A stretch of 64,000 bases of DNA from Tomocerus qinae (lineage: Eukaryota > Arthropoda > Collembola > Entomobryomorpha > Tomoceridae): the NCBI GenBank assembly GCA_020055645.1, contig CM034549.1, positions 30,029,930 to 30,093,929 of the forward strand, written 5' to 3'. The notes beneath the pieces were generated by a model, which had not been told where the DNA came from, ran no database searches, and saw nothing but the letters and a program-made list of their open reading frames with translations. Shown here in pieces: positions 13,441 to 24,812 of this stretch. The position numbers were made by a program, and so were the translations under genes. Each line of letters opens with the position of its first letter. Position 1 is the first letter of the stretch.

Positions 13441-13706
13441 GAATCAACTCAAAAACCAAAAGAGCTACAACAAAGTTTAAATAGGGAAAAAGATGCTCCA
13501 TAACCCACAGCATTCGGCTCCGAAAGAATATTTTAAACTTTTCTCTGTAGTTGCGATTAATTGCAAATTCCGCACGAAAACGTTTATATCTCCAGATTGG
13601 ACCAATATGTTTGAAATATTCTTTCGGAGCCTAATGCAGGGGATTGTGGACTATCTGTTTCCCTATTTAAACTTTTTTGTAGGTCTATTGGTTTTTGAGT
13701 TGATTC
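13441..13706. mobile_element. 266-bp MITE with ~95-bp imperfect inverted repeats
   Basis: The left arm starts GAATCAACTCAAAAACCAA and the right end is its reverse complement. The arms continue with matches in AGTTTAAATAGGGAAA and in GGCTCCGAAAGAATATTT, leaving a short AT-rich centre. No coding capacity. A target duplication could not be recognised. Confidence 0.65.
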
Positions 13707-14344
13707 GGTTGCTGTAAAGGAAGTCGGATGTAATCTGTATTATATGTTCTTCATGATCTAAAAAACAGTAACTGGGGCTCAGTGAATAAACTGCCTGTAC
13801 TTGCCACCTTTTTAGTCAGTCAAATATGCTGAAGCGCTCTAATATAATTATATAATCAAATTTTTATGATATTCTCCTGGTATTTGTTTTGAGGGTGTCT
13901 ACAGGTCTAGATGACCCGATAGATTAAGCCAAAATCCTTTAGGTAGGGCCAAACTCTCAGTCAATGAATGACTGAGGCATGCGAATGAGGCATGACTTCT
14001 CTCTCTTCCCTACTTTATTTATGTAAAACTGATTTTTCAAAAATCGATTTCAATCTTACACAAACTAGCAAAGTTTGAATATGCAAAAAAACAACTTGAA
14101 AACATGACAGTTGTGTTGGATTGAGTTTCCAATGTGGTGGAATGGGTTTCCAAAGTGTCGGAGTGGAAAACAGCATAACAACAGTATCAAAAATTAGTTT
14201 GTTCACAGTCGAGGACTGATTGTAGACAGTGGTACTTCGTTGCCGGTAGAGCGTTGTTGACGGTAAACATTGGTGCCAATTCATCTTTTACCACTTACCA
14301 CCGGCAACACCCTCATCAATGACTTTTAACACTTATCGTAGGTG

Positions 14345-14792
14345 GGATTGGACCAAACGGGCCGCAAATTTCTAAGTCCCACAGCACCACTATATCTCGG
14401 AATATTTAGACGTGACCCCCCAATGTTTCATCGGATCCTTATCGGATGTGACCTAAACGTCACGTTGCCACCCTCCTCACCCCCACCCCCTAACCTAACC
14501 TAACCTAAATGAAATAAACATAATGACCAATTCTAGGTGTAAAGACGGTGGAATGTCATTTTGCCCCATACCCCTGTCGGGGGTTGGGAGGGTGATAATG
14601 ACCAATTCTAGGTGTAAAGACGGTGGAATGTCATTTTGCCCCATACCCCTGTCGGGGGTTGGGAGGGTGGAAACGTCACCTTTAGGTCACATCCGATAAA
14701 GATCCGATGACAAATTTGGGGGGTCGTCTAAATATTCCGAGATATAGTGGTGCTGTGGGACTTAGAAATTTGCGGCCCGTTTGGTCCAATCC
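14345..14792. mobile_element. Nested fold-back with ~130-bp arms around a duplicated 75-bp unit
   Basis: Arms 14345-14476 and 14661-14792 are near-identical inverted copies, sharing for example GGATTGGACCAAACGGGCCG. The loop contains a 75-base unit in tandem (14521-14595 and 14596-14670), almost perfectly conserved, with a GC-rich CCCCTGTCGGGGGTTGGGAG core. It also contains TAACCTAACCTAACCTAA at 14491-14508. The arms differ by a few substitutions and one 2-3 base indel, so the insertion is fairly recent. Confidence 0.65.
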
Positions 14793-14840
14793 AACCCTTA
14801 TGGTATAAGAAATTAGTCCTACCGGTCCATATTTTACGGA

Positions 14841-14995
14841 TATAACAAACCTAGCCTAAATGAAATAAACAAATTATAAGGGGGGATCTGGGGAAAAATG
14901 ACATTCCACCAGTTTTGAATGTAATGAACCTAACCTAATAATTTTTATAGATAACTGTCGAATTTGTTTATTTCATTTAGGTTAGGTTTGTTATA
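14841..14995. repeat. 155-bp inverted-repeat element with CCTAA motifs
   Basis: TATAACAAACCTAGCCTAAA at 14841 continues into TGAAATAAACAAATT and returns as its reverse complement at 14961-14995 (TTTCATTTAGGTTAGGTTTG), with about one mismatch over 35 bases and an 85-base loop. Confidence 0.55.
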
Positions 14996-15718
14996 TACGA
15001 TAAGTTTATTATATAACCAAATGAGAGTGTTGCCTTTGTTGCCGGTGGTAAAAGATGAATTGGCAACAATGTTTACCATCAACAACGGCAACGAGGTACC
15101 GTTGCCTAAATTCAAGATTCAACCCAGTCGAGAGAAGAAAACTTAAAAATTCCTTATGGGGTTATAACACATTGGTCTACACAGTCCCAATAAGTAATAT
15201 TCGGTTCGGAGATATTTAAATTCAAAGGTGATAAGTGATGAGTAGCAAGAAGAGATAGAACAAGAAAGAGCTTTACAAACTACTTTTGTGCAATAAACTG
15301 TCTATTCTGCTTCATTTAAAATTATATCCATGGTTATTGTACTATATACAAAATTATTGAGTTTTCCCACTTTCAGATTCATTCAGGTTAAAGGTTTTTT
15401 AAAGAATACTAAGCCATTCAACTGTCATCTAAGTTCAAGCAATACGTAGACGTTCCAGATAACCAGAGACAACTTTCAAATTAGCACTTTTTGGATTCAA
15501 AATGCTAACAAATCAGATTTTTTTTGGAATATTATGTTACAAAATGCTAATGCAAATATGTGGCTTTTGCCGAGTTTCGCCAAAACTGCTGGGGATATTT
15601 ACAGGGTTTTAATTGAGTGTAACCGTTAGCTGATTAGTTGGACATGTTTTAACAATTCGTACTAAGCAAAAGGAAGAGAAAAACGAATTCTGTAGATATT
15701 ACGGTATTCGGAGATTTC

Positions 15719-15825
15719 GTCAAATTTCGACAATTGACAATGGTGATTCCGACTATAGGTAAAAGGTGATTCCGATAATGTCAAAGGAGATATCGACAAT
15801 GTTAATGAGGAATTCGACAATGAAT
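15719..15825. repeat. Degenerate ~24-bp minisatellite
   Basis: Four diverged units each contain GGTGATTCCGAC or a near form (GGTGATTCCGAT, GGAGATATCGAC, GAGGAATTCGAC) followed by an AATG-type spacer. The short minus-strand frame across it is a by-product of a period divisible by three. Confidence 0.45.
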
Positions 15826-16446
15826 AAGAGTATACTAATATTGTAGTCTGTAATTCTGTAATGTTGTCTGTCAATTTACAGCTTTGCATTATTTTTGTAA
15901 AGCTACCCACCAAGTGATTAGCCACCATTTTCGATTTTCAGTACTTATTGGATACGCCAGCTTTGGAAATTTCAGGAAAACTGTAAGATTAAATGCATTA
16001 AAGGAATCAAAAATTACAGCTTTTTTCTACCCATATAAAAGTTTTCAGTACTACTACAGACAGATGCACTTAATGACACTTAATCGTTTACATGAATTGA
16101 GCATATATAACAATGACAAAATATATGGATTAATTTTTTACGCCTGAAGTTAACAGAAGAAAAATATTAAATGAAAACCAAGAAAGGAAAAGTTCTGACC
16201 CTTTGGCTGATTATTTTGTTACAATTTTTATGAAAACAATATTTTCCCAGCAATTAAGGGCATGGACATGGCTTGAAGAAATGTTTATTTTTTAATAAAC
16301 ACAATTAATTATTTACATATATAGTATATAGGGTGAAATACTTTCATACAATCGAAGTAGCTTAAAATCGTGGAATGAGCTGTTTATAGTACATGCATTG
16401 CAGTGAAAAAGGAAACGTGACTATTCTTCCGTTCTTGTTCTCGCTT

Positions 16447-17652
16447 CTACCGTTCCTCCAGTTGTTTATCTCGACTGATGACTGATTCTTCAAATTCTAT
16501 AATGTAATATGTAGTCTCCTTTTCTCTCTGTGCAATCACTTTTGCTGGCTAAAAAAATATAGGACAAATTAGTACTTACACAAACCCATCATGAAAATAA
16601 TATTGTACAGACCAAAATTTGCTGCATAAAACGAAAAGTTTTGGGATGTTTTTGTCTTTTGGGACAAAAATTCTTTCTTTTATTCGCTTTGGGGTGGGAG
16701 TTCAAGTTCTCTCCCCATCCCAAAACAGTTAAACACTCATCGCATATATGCTATTTACTATGAATTTTCTAACTTTTCCTTGTTTCTTTGTCATTTTCAA
16801 AAATAGTTTCCCTAATGGCATTGCATAAAGCAACTAGAAACACAGGTAAGTAAATGCATGAACTTACAAATCCAGATGTTTCAAGAATTCCTTCTAAAAT
16901 TCCGGCATTGAAAGCAGCACAGTTTAAGGAACCTTTATCTTTTGGAATAGATATGAATCTGTTTACGAGAGGATCTTTTTCGATAATGTAGTATTGCTTG
17001 TCATCTGTAGAATGTTCTAATTTGTCAGCTTCTTTACCAAACAGCGTCTGTTAACAATTGTCAATATTAACTATTTACATATATTAAACTTCACATTTCC
17101 TTTTCATTTTCTTCATGCTTACGAAATAATTTTTTTCAGACCAACCTTCCAAACTGTAGATTTAATAAAGAGAAGTATGCTCAGCAATTTAATTTCTCGC
17201 TTGTAATTCTTCTCCCTCAGAACAATTAAATCAATCACTTTTAATCCCACCTGTTTTCCCATATCGGCCAATCTAAAAATAAAATCGTTTTAATTTAAGG
17301 CATTACCTAACAAATTAAGACACAGTGATAGGCCTATCACCTAAGGTTAAATAATATTTCATATTCGTTCAACTTGATTAACTTAAAAAAAGGAATTTTT
17401 GTGAATAAATACATGTGAAATAAATATAATTTTTTTTCCTTACTTGCTCTGTAGCTCTGCTACACTATTACTTCTGTTTTGGCAATATTGGACCATTTCT
17501 GAAAATAAAAGAGCGAAACAGCTGAGATGGACTTCGTGTTTTCCTTTACTCAAAGATTTGTCCAAAATGCTTGTTTTGGCCTTTGACTGAGACAGACTGA
17601 TAATTGCAGCTTGAGAGGCATGTGGATCGCTTGAGTTTCCAGAATTTTGCAT
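16447..17652 (-). CDS. TRAPPC5: Trafficking protein particle complex subunit 5 (Trs31/Bet3 family)
   Basis: Four exons: 17444-17652, 17146-17272, 16868-17047 and 16447-16548, all GT-AG and phase-consistent, giving 205 residues (human about 188). TRAPPC5 is a core subunit of the TRAPP tethering complexes, which act as Rab1/Ypt1 exchange factors at the ER-Golgi and in autophagy. Conserved family blocks are visible: EVHLSCFALLFSEMVQYCQ, the SVAELQSK-LADMGKQVG joint across intron 1, LLFIKSTVWKTLFGKEADKL across intron 2, YYIIEKDPLVNRFISIPKD, and a LNCAAFNAGILEGILETSGF block ending at intron 3. The C-terminal FEESVISRDKQLEER matches the family end. The ATG at 17652 begins a variable Ser/Lys-rich leader before the conserved region. 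There is no sign of damage. Confidence 0.95.
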
Positions 17653-19427
17653 TTTGCTGGTTTATATAATTTATAGGTTATAGCTACACGCTTTATTGAA
17701 GACAAAATATAAACTAACTCACTTTGAAGCTCTGAGAATTAAGTGAGATTTTTATGACTATGACTTTTATTTTATGTACAATCTAGAATCTGGGTTAGTG
17801 GCTAGTAATGGTGTTGAGATTGCAACTCCTATTTTCTTGGACACAGTACAGTAAATCAAATAAACCAATTTAATAAAGGCATGTATTCTGTATAGTTTAA
17901 ATATTTTGAGTTATTCATGTAAATGTAAGTAAGTGTCAATGTGTAATCTGTAATGTATTATGTACCTACACTAATAGTGTAGTAGTACAAGTACAGCTGT
18001 CAATATGTAATTTTTAGTATTTTATCCCTAATTTTGAATAAATAGTCTATTAAATATGGACACTGCTTTCAGGTTTATTTGAATACGCTAATAAAAGGGC
18101 TTTAACTCTTTTAGAAACTGGAACAGTTAAGGAGGGGTGGGGACTTTCAGCGTATATTACTCAGAGCAATGGACTAAACGTACAGGCATGCGGTTTTCTA
18201 TTTCAGAATTTACAAAGATTTTTAAAACGAGCATGAAAGCCCAATTTTCAAAAATCATTTTTTAAGTCATCGAAAATTCAATTTGAAAATTTTGATTTTG
18301 AGTGGGGAAATACACGTAAGAAATATATTTTGAATTTTTGTTCACATTTGCAGACACAAATTCAAAAAAAGGCGCCTCATGCTCTCCCTCATTTTTTCCC
18401 CTCTTTTTTATGGCATTTTTGTTATATTTTTACGTTTTTCCAAAATCTTGAAATCATTTTTTAAAGATTTTACATGCAAAATTTTGCCTAAGAACTGCGA
18501 TAAAAATTGCGGGAGGACAGCACGGAGTATTCATAAATAATGGTGGAAATACAACCAACAAACACAATTGTACAATTGTTGATTGTGCATTCCTTTAGAA
18601 TTACGAAATGTTATTTCTGACATTTTCCTATCAGTTTTAATTTTTTAATCATTTAACCCTAAAATTATTGACCTCGCCCCTCATCAAACTCTACATCTGA
18701 AAAGGATAAGTTGAGGTGGTAAGTATAAGAGAACTAATTCGAGGTGACATATTAATTATATAAATTACTAGCAGCATCAAATTTTGCAATTATATTTTCA
18801 TGTTTCAGCAGTAACTATCACCGTGGTCAACCAGATTTAGAAGCCAGACTCGACTAGGAGTCCAAACCTTCGAAAATATCATTCTGTTTGATCTTGAAAT
18901 CCTCGTCAGCTGATACGGGTAAAAAATTGCGAATTAAGATTGATTTCTTACTGCAAATTAGTAGTTTCGAAATCATCATTTTTATAAACTACATCTTGGA
19001 GTATTATAACTAGTTTTTTTGTATTTCAACAGTAATTGTCACCGACTGTGTTTAGTTGCGTGAATTGACTGGGAATCCAATAAGATCATTGTTTGCAATC
19101 CTCAAAACGTCGTAGAGCAAGAGCATACATAGCAATTCGGGGTAAACAGAATAGTTTATTATTGCATATTAAGATACGATATTCCTATTTTTAAAACGTG
19201 AAGCATGAATAGTGTAACTCATTATTCATATTTACGTAACCGTGGTCAACTAGAGTAAGAAGCCAGACTCGACAAGACATCAACGTATAGATCAAAATAT
19301 ACAATCCTCATTTAATTGGCAACATTATTGTATACAAGACAGTCAGACAAGAAGTATTGTGATACTCGTACAAACGTTTGAGTGGGATATCCAAACGGCT
19401 ACACCCCGGTAGACGATTTTTTGCACG
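17653..19427. other. Intergenic with diverged ~210-bp tandem repeats
   Basis: No gene is visible. From 18806 to about 19320 a sequence of roughly 210 bases recurs three times in diverged form. Copies begin near 18810 (ACCGTGGTCAACCAGATTTA), 19025 (ATTGTCACCGACTGTG) and 19235 (AACCGTGGTCAACTAGAG). Copies 1 and 3 share AGAAGCCAGACTCGAC. They lie directly upstream of the Mutator-like remnant and may be its leader or terminal region. Confidence 0.45.
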
Positions 19428-20339
19428 ATGGGTGAAAAATACGGACATAGACCAATCAAGACTAGAGTTAAAAACTTTAAGCCAAAAAAGCTTATTCCTG
19501 TTGTGCTAGAAAATCAAAGGAAGAAAGAGAACGAAATTCGGGACATTAATGGAAGAAGAATTGTTTCAGTCGAATCATTACAAATACTAATCCAAGAAAC
19601 ACAAAAGCATGTGAAAGTTTGCCTCAAAAGTGATTTAAAATTTTTTAAAAGAGACATGGATTGGACTGCGTCGCAGATTTCACATTGCATGTGGCCACTG
19701 CGGTCGGCAGTTTACAGTCTTGATGGACTCTCAAAACAATTCCTTACCAATCAATACTGCCGCAGTTTGGGGAACAATGGAATCTGGTGGGGACTATGTT
19801 TCCCTTTTCGATTTACTAAAAATAATGGATATCCCTCCAATTAATTTTAAATTATACAAATCAAATGAATATAAAATACATGAATACCAAGAACTATCTT
19901 TGATTCAAAATTTAAAAGAAAATGGCAAGGAAGAACTACGATTAGCCCTAGAAGATGAAAAAACTGTTTACTATAATGGTATTCCATGTATAGCAATAAG
20001 TTGTGACGGTAGTTGGGGAAAGCTATCGTACGGACACTCATACAAATCTCTTTCTGTTTGTGCGGTTATCATCGAGTACGAACTGGTAAACTGTTGCACA
20101 TCGACATTCGAAATAAATGCTGCTACACTTGTTTAGTTCATCCTGATTCTCCGCACAAATGTTTTAAAAACTATAACGGAACAAGCACTTCTATGGAAAC
20201 AGATGTAATTGTCGAAGGATTTCTCAAAAGTGAAGAAATGCATGGGATGTATTACTCACAAATGATAGCTTACCAAGATTCGAGTGTTTTTGTTAATGTA
20301 CAAGAATCCATGAAAACTAAATTTGGATATAATGAATGA
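19428..20339 (+). pseudogene. Mutator-like transposase remnant with two frameshifts
   Basis: The first part, from ATG 19428, reads GRRIVSVESLQILIQETQKH. Near 19660 the homology moves to another frame, which continues through a C-x2-C pair (ACGHCGRQF), then LPINTAAVWGTMESGGDY and MDIPPINF, then IPCIAISCDGSWGKLSYGHS. Near 20075 the homology shifts again to RTGKLLHIDIRNKC, C-x-x-C and H/C residues, then NGTSTSMETDVIVEGFL and KSEEMHGMYYSQMIAYQDSS. This order of blocks (TAAVWG, IDIPP, DGxWxKRSYGHSY, GKLLxxxxRNKxC, METDIIVEGF, MHGxxY, DSSV) is that of the Mutator-like transposase domain found in many invertebrate repeats. The frame then stops at 20339, well short of a full transposase. With two frame changes and a missing C-terminal half it cannot encode a working enzyme. 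Intron-based repair is unlikely, since no GT-AG pairs fit the shifts. Confidence 0.75.
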
Positions 20340-20707
20340 CTGAATGACAATTTAATTAATGGAAAAATTTTATGGTAAATTGCAATAATGTGTAATGTTA
20401 TTTGGATGTAGAAATGAATGCAATTACTTTATAGACTATAATTTTTTGAGTGTAGGATAGAAATTCAAAAATTTTACACCTCACGAGTGGGATTTGTAAT
20501 GGTAATTACCCCGGAGTGACAATTTAATTCATTCAAAATTTATAATTACTACATTTTTACATTATTTCAAAGTGCATGATAATAATATGTAATGTTATTG
20601 GGTAGCAATCCTAATATGGTGTAAATAATAAATTCATTTTAATTATAATATAATATTTTATTGTTTGATCATGTGTCATCCAATAGCCAATGTTATCATA
20701 AAAATAC
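20340..20707. other. Short intergenic stretch, nothing coding
   Basis: AT-rich sequence between the transposase remnant and the stop of the exonuclease-like gene. It probably contains the latter's 3' UTR on the minus strand. Confidence 0.4.
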
Positions 20708-22121
20708 TTACTCCCACTCGTCATCATTTACATTACTTTGAGTCGCTGATCCCCCAAAGTCCCACTTATCATCATCAAAAAGTTTTGAATTTGCGTTACC
20801 AAAAATACCCTAATGGTCTTGCAGATGAGAACGATATTTTTTCGGCTTTACATACCCACAGGTACATTTTTCCCCATTTTAGATGATCCTTTTTCTTTTT
20901 ATCGGCAGATCGCTCTTCGTCAAATTCAGGACAGCGAAAACTTTGTAGACTTGGGTGGATTTTCAAAAATCTTTTCATCCGGTGATAGCACAGCATAGTC
21001 AGTCGGGCATCAATAATTGCCGAATGATGACCATTTATGTTTTGCCGGTCGACCCCAAAGAAATGCTTGCTTAAATACGACATTCCAACTTTCTGTTTTT
21101 TCATATTAACGTAAAAATCTTGAATGTCGATTAGTTGACTAGCTTCAACGGTGTTAGCATTCAAATCCAATGACTCCAAATATTTTTGTATTTCAGTTGC
21201 AACGACCACTTTTCCTTTTAGACACGACTTTATATAAGGCAATGTCTGTTAAAATTAATTTGTATTTAATTTCGTGGAAATTTCATGAGTGAGTAGTAGC
21301 ATAAAATAAGTAATTGTAATCCCAGTAGATCATTAATTAAAAAAAGATAATCACAAACCTCCTCTAATTTTTTTCCATTAGCTACCATTTCCTTGGTTAT
21401 CACTGTTAGGTTAGTAAAATATTTGCATATTTTCGGATAATTTATAATTGCCCACAGTAAAAGTTTGGCTTTTTTATTGACCACGGCAATTGATGACGCT
21501 GCTTGCTTATGACTTCCCTGGAGTTCTAATTTCTCTACGTCAAAAGAAACCTCCTTAGCTTCAGCGACCAAATTACCTCTGTAAATAAACGGCACCTATT
21601 TCCAATTATAATAGTGTAATTAAAATCTTGCCAACTCATTTAATATTTTTAAACATCCTCAATTAAAACTGACTTACGGTAGGGAAATGAGGTAAACCAC
21701 GATTTAAAATTTTGGGGCCAGGAACTGGTGCTGCACCGAGGTCAATCGGGTTAGAGGGCCTACTCACAGACGTCTCCTGACCCTCATTAGGAGGCATAGC
21801 AGCTTTTGGCTTCTTGTTAATCTCCACGATAAGATTTTTAGCAGAGTTCATTTGGATGCGGCTGCACGGACTACGCTTGATAATTTTAGAAGTCAGGCAG
21901 TGGTAAGCATCTGGTGTCAAATGTTTTGACATTTCCAAAATGTCTTCCTGTTAATTTAAAATAATAAGTATACTATTCTTACTGAATTAACTTTAAGTGA
22001 TGATTGATGCCTAAAAGTAATAAATGAGGCGGAGAGAAATGAAGTACTTACTTAATATATTATGGAATATAATATATTGCCTTTTTTGTGGAGGCAAAGA
22101 TGCACATGTTTTGTGACTCAT
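20708..22121 (-). CDS. DEDDh exonuclease-like protein (REXO4/ISG20 type), motif II Asp replaced
   Basis: Five coding exons: 22052-22121, 21678-21943, 21359-21595, 20856-21245 and 20708-20809 (last intron only 46 bases), 354 residues. Residues ~125-285 carry an RNase-T-like exonuclease fold as in ISG20/REXO4: motif I FDVEKLELQG (Asp131, Glu133), a KGKVVVATEIQKYLESL block corresponding to the family's GKLVVGHxxxxDxxxL, and motif III GHHSAIIDARLTM (His265, Asp270). The Asp of the middle motif aligns with Tyr213 and the GH before it with Ala-Thr, so catalysis is doubtful. The N-terminal ~110 residues are Lys/Pro-rich; the C-terminus is acidic with repeated D/E-W pairs (DDDKWDF, DDEWE). A spliced 5' UTR is likely (acceptor just before TACAACAATG). 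The first acceptor (GAAG at 21944) was chosen by phase and is the least certain join. RNA or DNA processing is a family expectation; a non-catalytic binding role is inference. Confidence 0.7.
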
Positions 22122-24812
22122 TGTTGTACTGCAAATTAAATGGTATATTAGGTACAGTATCGCAATATTTTTAAGATATAAAAAACGTTATCTGATACAA
22201 GTCGTTAGTACGGTAGTAATGTACTTACCCAGATATTTATGATTCAGGTCAGATTATCACCAAACAAAATTGAAGTGAGGACAGTTTTTGGCTTGTTTGA
22301 AAAGCAAACTAATAATAAGCAATACCCTCAATGCGTTTGTTTACGATATTGAGCTAATAATATTGTATCGCAATTTATGCACACCTCGCAAAGTGTCACA
22401 GTATTTATCCTTCTTGCTCTGAAAGTTACCACCCCTCCTTAAGATAACTTTGAGTTCCAGTTCCAAAAGCAACTCTGCCTTGAACTTGAACAGGTTGTGT
22501 TTCAACGCAATATTTAGCACAGGAATATGACAGCTAGAGAGTGTATGAATAGTGTCAGAGTGTAGCAACAGAGTATGTGTATTTTGTGTATGTAAATGTA
22601 ATTTGCACAATGTTATGTAATGCGAAATCTCATTACATAAAATAATAATAATCCAATTAAAATCTATTAAGGTTAAAATCAATTGTTGAATTGATTCGTC
22701 TGTGCATGTGCGTGCAGTGCACTAGGCTATGCATTTACTTACACATAAAATTACATAATGCTGGGGTAAAATAGTACCAAACCTTTTTTGAATGTTTATA
22801 AGACTTAAGACACTTGCAATCTAGATAAAGTAATCAAAAATACCCGATAATTTACAATCTGTAATAAAGAACTATTTTGTATACATTAAATTATTTGCAT
22901 AAATTATGTAGGTTCTAAAATTATTTAGAACCGATAGAACTACTTTATGTGATACAACATCTCTATCTTGTATTTAATTAAGCTTATTTGATTCTTGCCA
23001 ATTCATTTTAGCCAAGCCAAGCGTTTTGTTTCAATAGAGTTGAGTTTTAAGCCACAAGAACTCTAATTCATTCTTTTTCTTTGGTTAGTAATTATTGTTG
23101 GATGCATGTACTAACAGTAGAACTAAGCGACTTAAGTCAACGTGAATTCTTTCAAAATTCCAAAAGTCTAATGTATTTTATTTCAATAAATTCATGTGTC
23201 AGCATATACGGTAGGCATATACAGGTTATAACGGGTATTCTATTTATGGCTTTTTAAAAACATTTTGACATCGAATTTTTCAAATATTCTCAATGCCATT
23301 TTTTCAAACTTTAAAATAATATCCAAAGAACTTTCCACAGTTTAAAAAAGCAGTCATGGACTACAGAAATTTGTCTCATGCAGAATAAAAGCAATAATAT
23401 AAACGAACGCACAATTTTCATGGCAGAGATTGGGCGAAATTGCATTATGCTACAGGAGATATTTAAATAGAAGTCCCGTTGTCTATGAGTGAGTGTTGAA
23501 AATGGAGAGTATTTTGAAGCGAGGGATTTAATTGAAGTTAATTTGTGTAATAGAGTTGAATAAATAGGTTGACATAACTGTAGATTCCAATTAGATTAGA
23601 GATGTCATTAAAATGTCCTATATAGCTATACACAAAGTTTCTTTATGGTGAAAAAGAGATCCTAAAGGCAAATGACAATTAAGCATTTTACTATGGCCTT
23701 GGCCTTCAGATTGGCTTTTAGTATCCATCCAAGCATACATCGTGTATAATTTTTCTTTAGTTAGTCTAGTGTTACTTGACTGTAGAACACTCTTCTCTCT
23801 GGTCTGGTCAATTTATTGCTAGGTTAGCAATAAAAGTAGCAAAACACAGCAGAAACCTGAAAGAAAGAACCCCAACAACGCAACCTCACACACAATCGTC
23901 GTGTACACACTCCACAAGACAATTCTGCTTTACTAAACTCCAAAACTCCATGTATATCTCTAATCTATGTCTGTACAAAACAGAAGAGTTAAAGTTGTAT
24001 AGAATGAGAAACGCGGCTGATAGAAATTGTTTTCTCGTGTTCTCTGCCTTCCTATAGGCAGAAGGTAAGCAATAGAACGATATACTATTCTATTCTAGTG
24101 CATTCATTTAGGTATACATACACATTCTTAGTGTAGGTAGATAGTTAGTTAGAGATACTATACAATATCACGTAAGGCACATGATTGTAACTTAAATTCA
24201 TTCATGTGAAAATTGTCGTTTGATACCAAAAATCTTTTCTAATAGTACCTACATTAACTGGAAGCATTAAATGACTTGACTCTGACTGTGATAGCCAAAA
24301 GACAATTAATTATTTGGCCTTAACTGACTGACTATGCCAAAGGCATAATATAGAAATACCTTGCCGATTGTTTTTACAATAGGTACAGATATACCAAGTA
24401 TATCTGCTTCAAAACAACCTTCTACATAGAGTATTATATATAAAGTAGCATTTTTACACAAATTCTTTTACTAAAGGTTTTTAGGGAAAGTTCTTTAAAA
24501 TTTTATTTCTTGTATTCCATCCCTTTTCCAATTCGGTGCTTTATGTGTTTACCAAAAGTGGAGACATATAGTTCTAAAAGTAACTTAATTACTTCCCAAC
24601 AAGCTATAACTATTCAAAACAAAGGTATGTATAAAATCAAAGCTTTATGTTGCGTAAACACAATCTCCTTATAATAGTTGTCAGTTGTTTTCTTCTTCAC
24701 AAGCAACCAGCTAAGAAACGAAACAGTTTTAAATAGTGAAGTGTACTAAAGTGAATTTTGTTTTTTTTTTTATTTCCAGGAAATTATTTGCACAGACTGA
24801 CTGATTACTACT
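22122..24812. other. Head-to-head intergenic region between exonuclease-like and MADF genes
   Basis: No coding gene is supported. It must hold the promoters of both flanking genes. AGGCAGAAG followed by GTAAGC at about 24066 could be the donor of a 5' UTR exon for the MADF gene, since a long polypyrimidine tract and CAG acceptor stand at 24761-24779, 33 bases before that gene's ATG. Longer open frames at 22341-22682 and 23776-24057 have no domain features. Confidence 0.4.

Larger units (their letters stand above)
14227..15104. mobile_element. Element with ~85-bp terminal inverted repeats, invaded by two more fold-backs
   Basis: Left end CAGTGGTACTTCGTTGCCGG pairs with right-end reverse complement CAACGGTACCTCGTTGCCGT. 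The arms share a motif around AAAAGATGAATTGGCA and run about 85 bases with small insertions. The CA(G/A) ends recall hAT elements, but flanking 8-mers do not match. Two further inverted-repeat structures (14345-14792 and 14841-14995) lie inside, so this looks like nested insertion or a composite element. No transposase frame is present. Confidence 0.6.

Noticed and set aside
19660-20080. Frame changes in the Mutator-like remnant as introns of an active gene
   Set aside because: The shifts happen within a few codons and no GT-AG pair of usable length separates the frames.
22341-22682. 113-codon minus-strand frame upstream of the exonuclease-like gene
   Set aside because: His/Leu-rich with no family features; it sits where the 5' UTR and promoter are expected.
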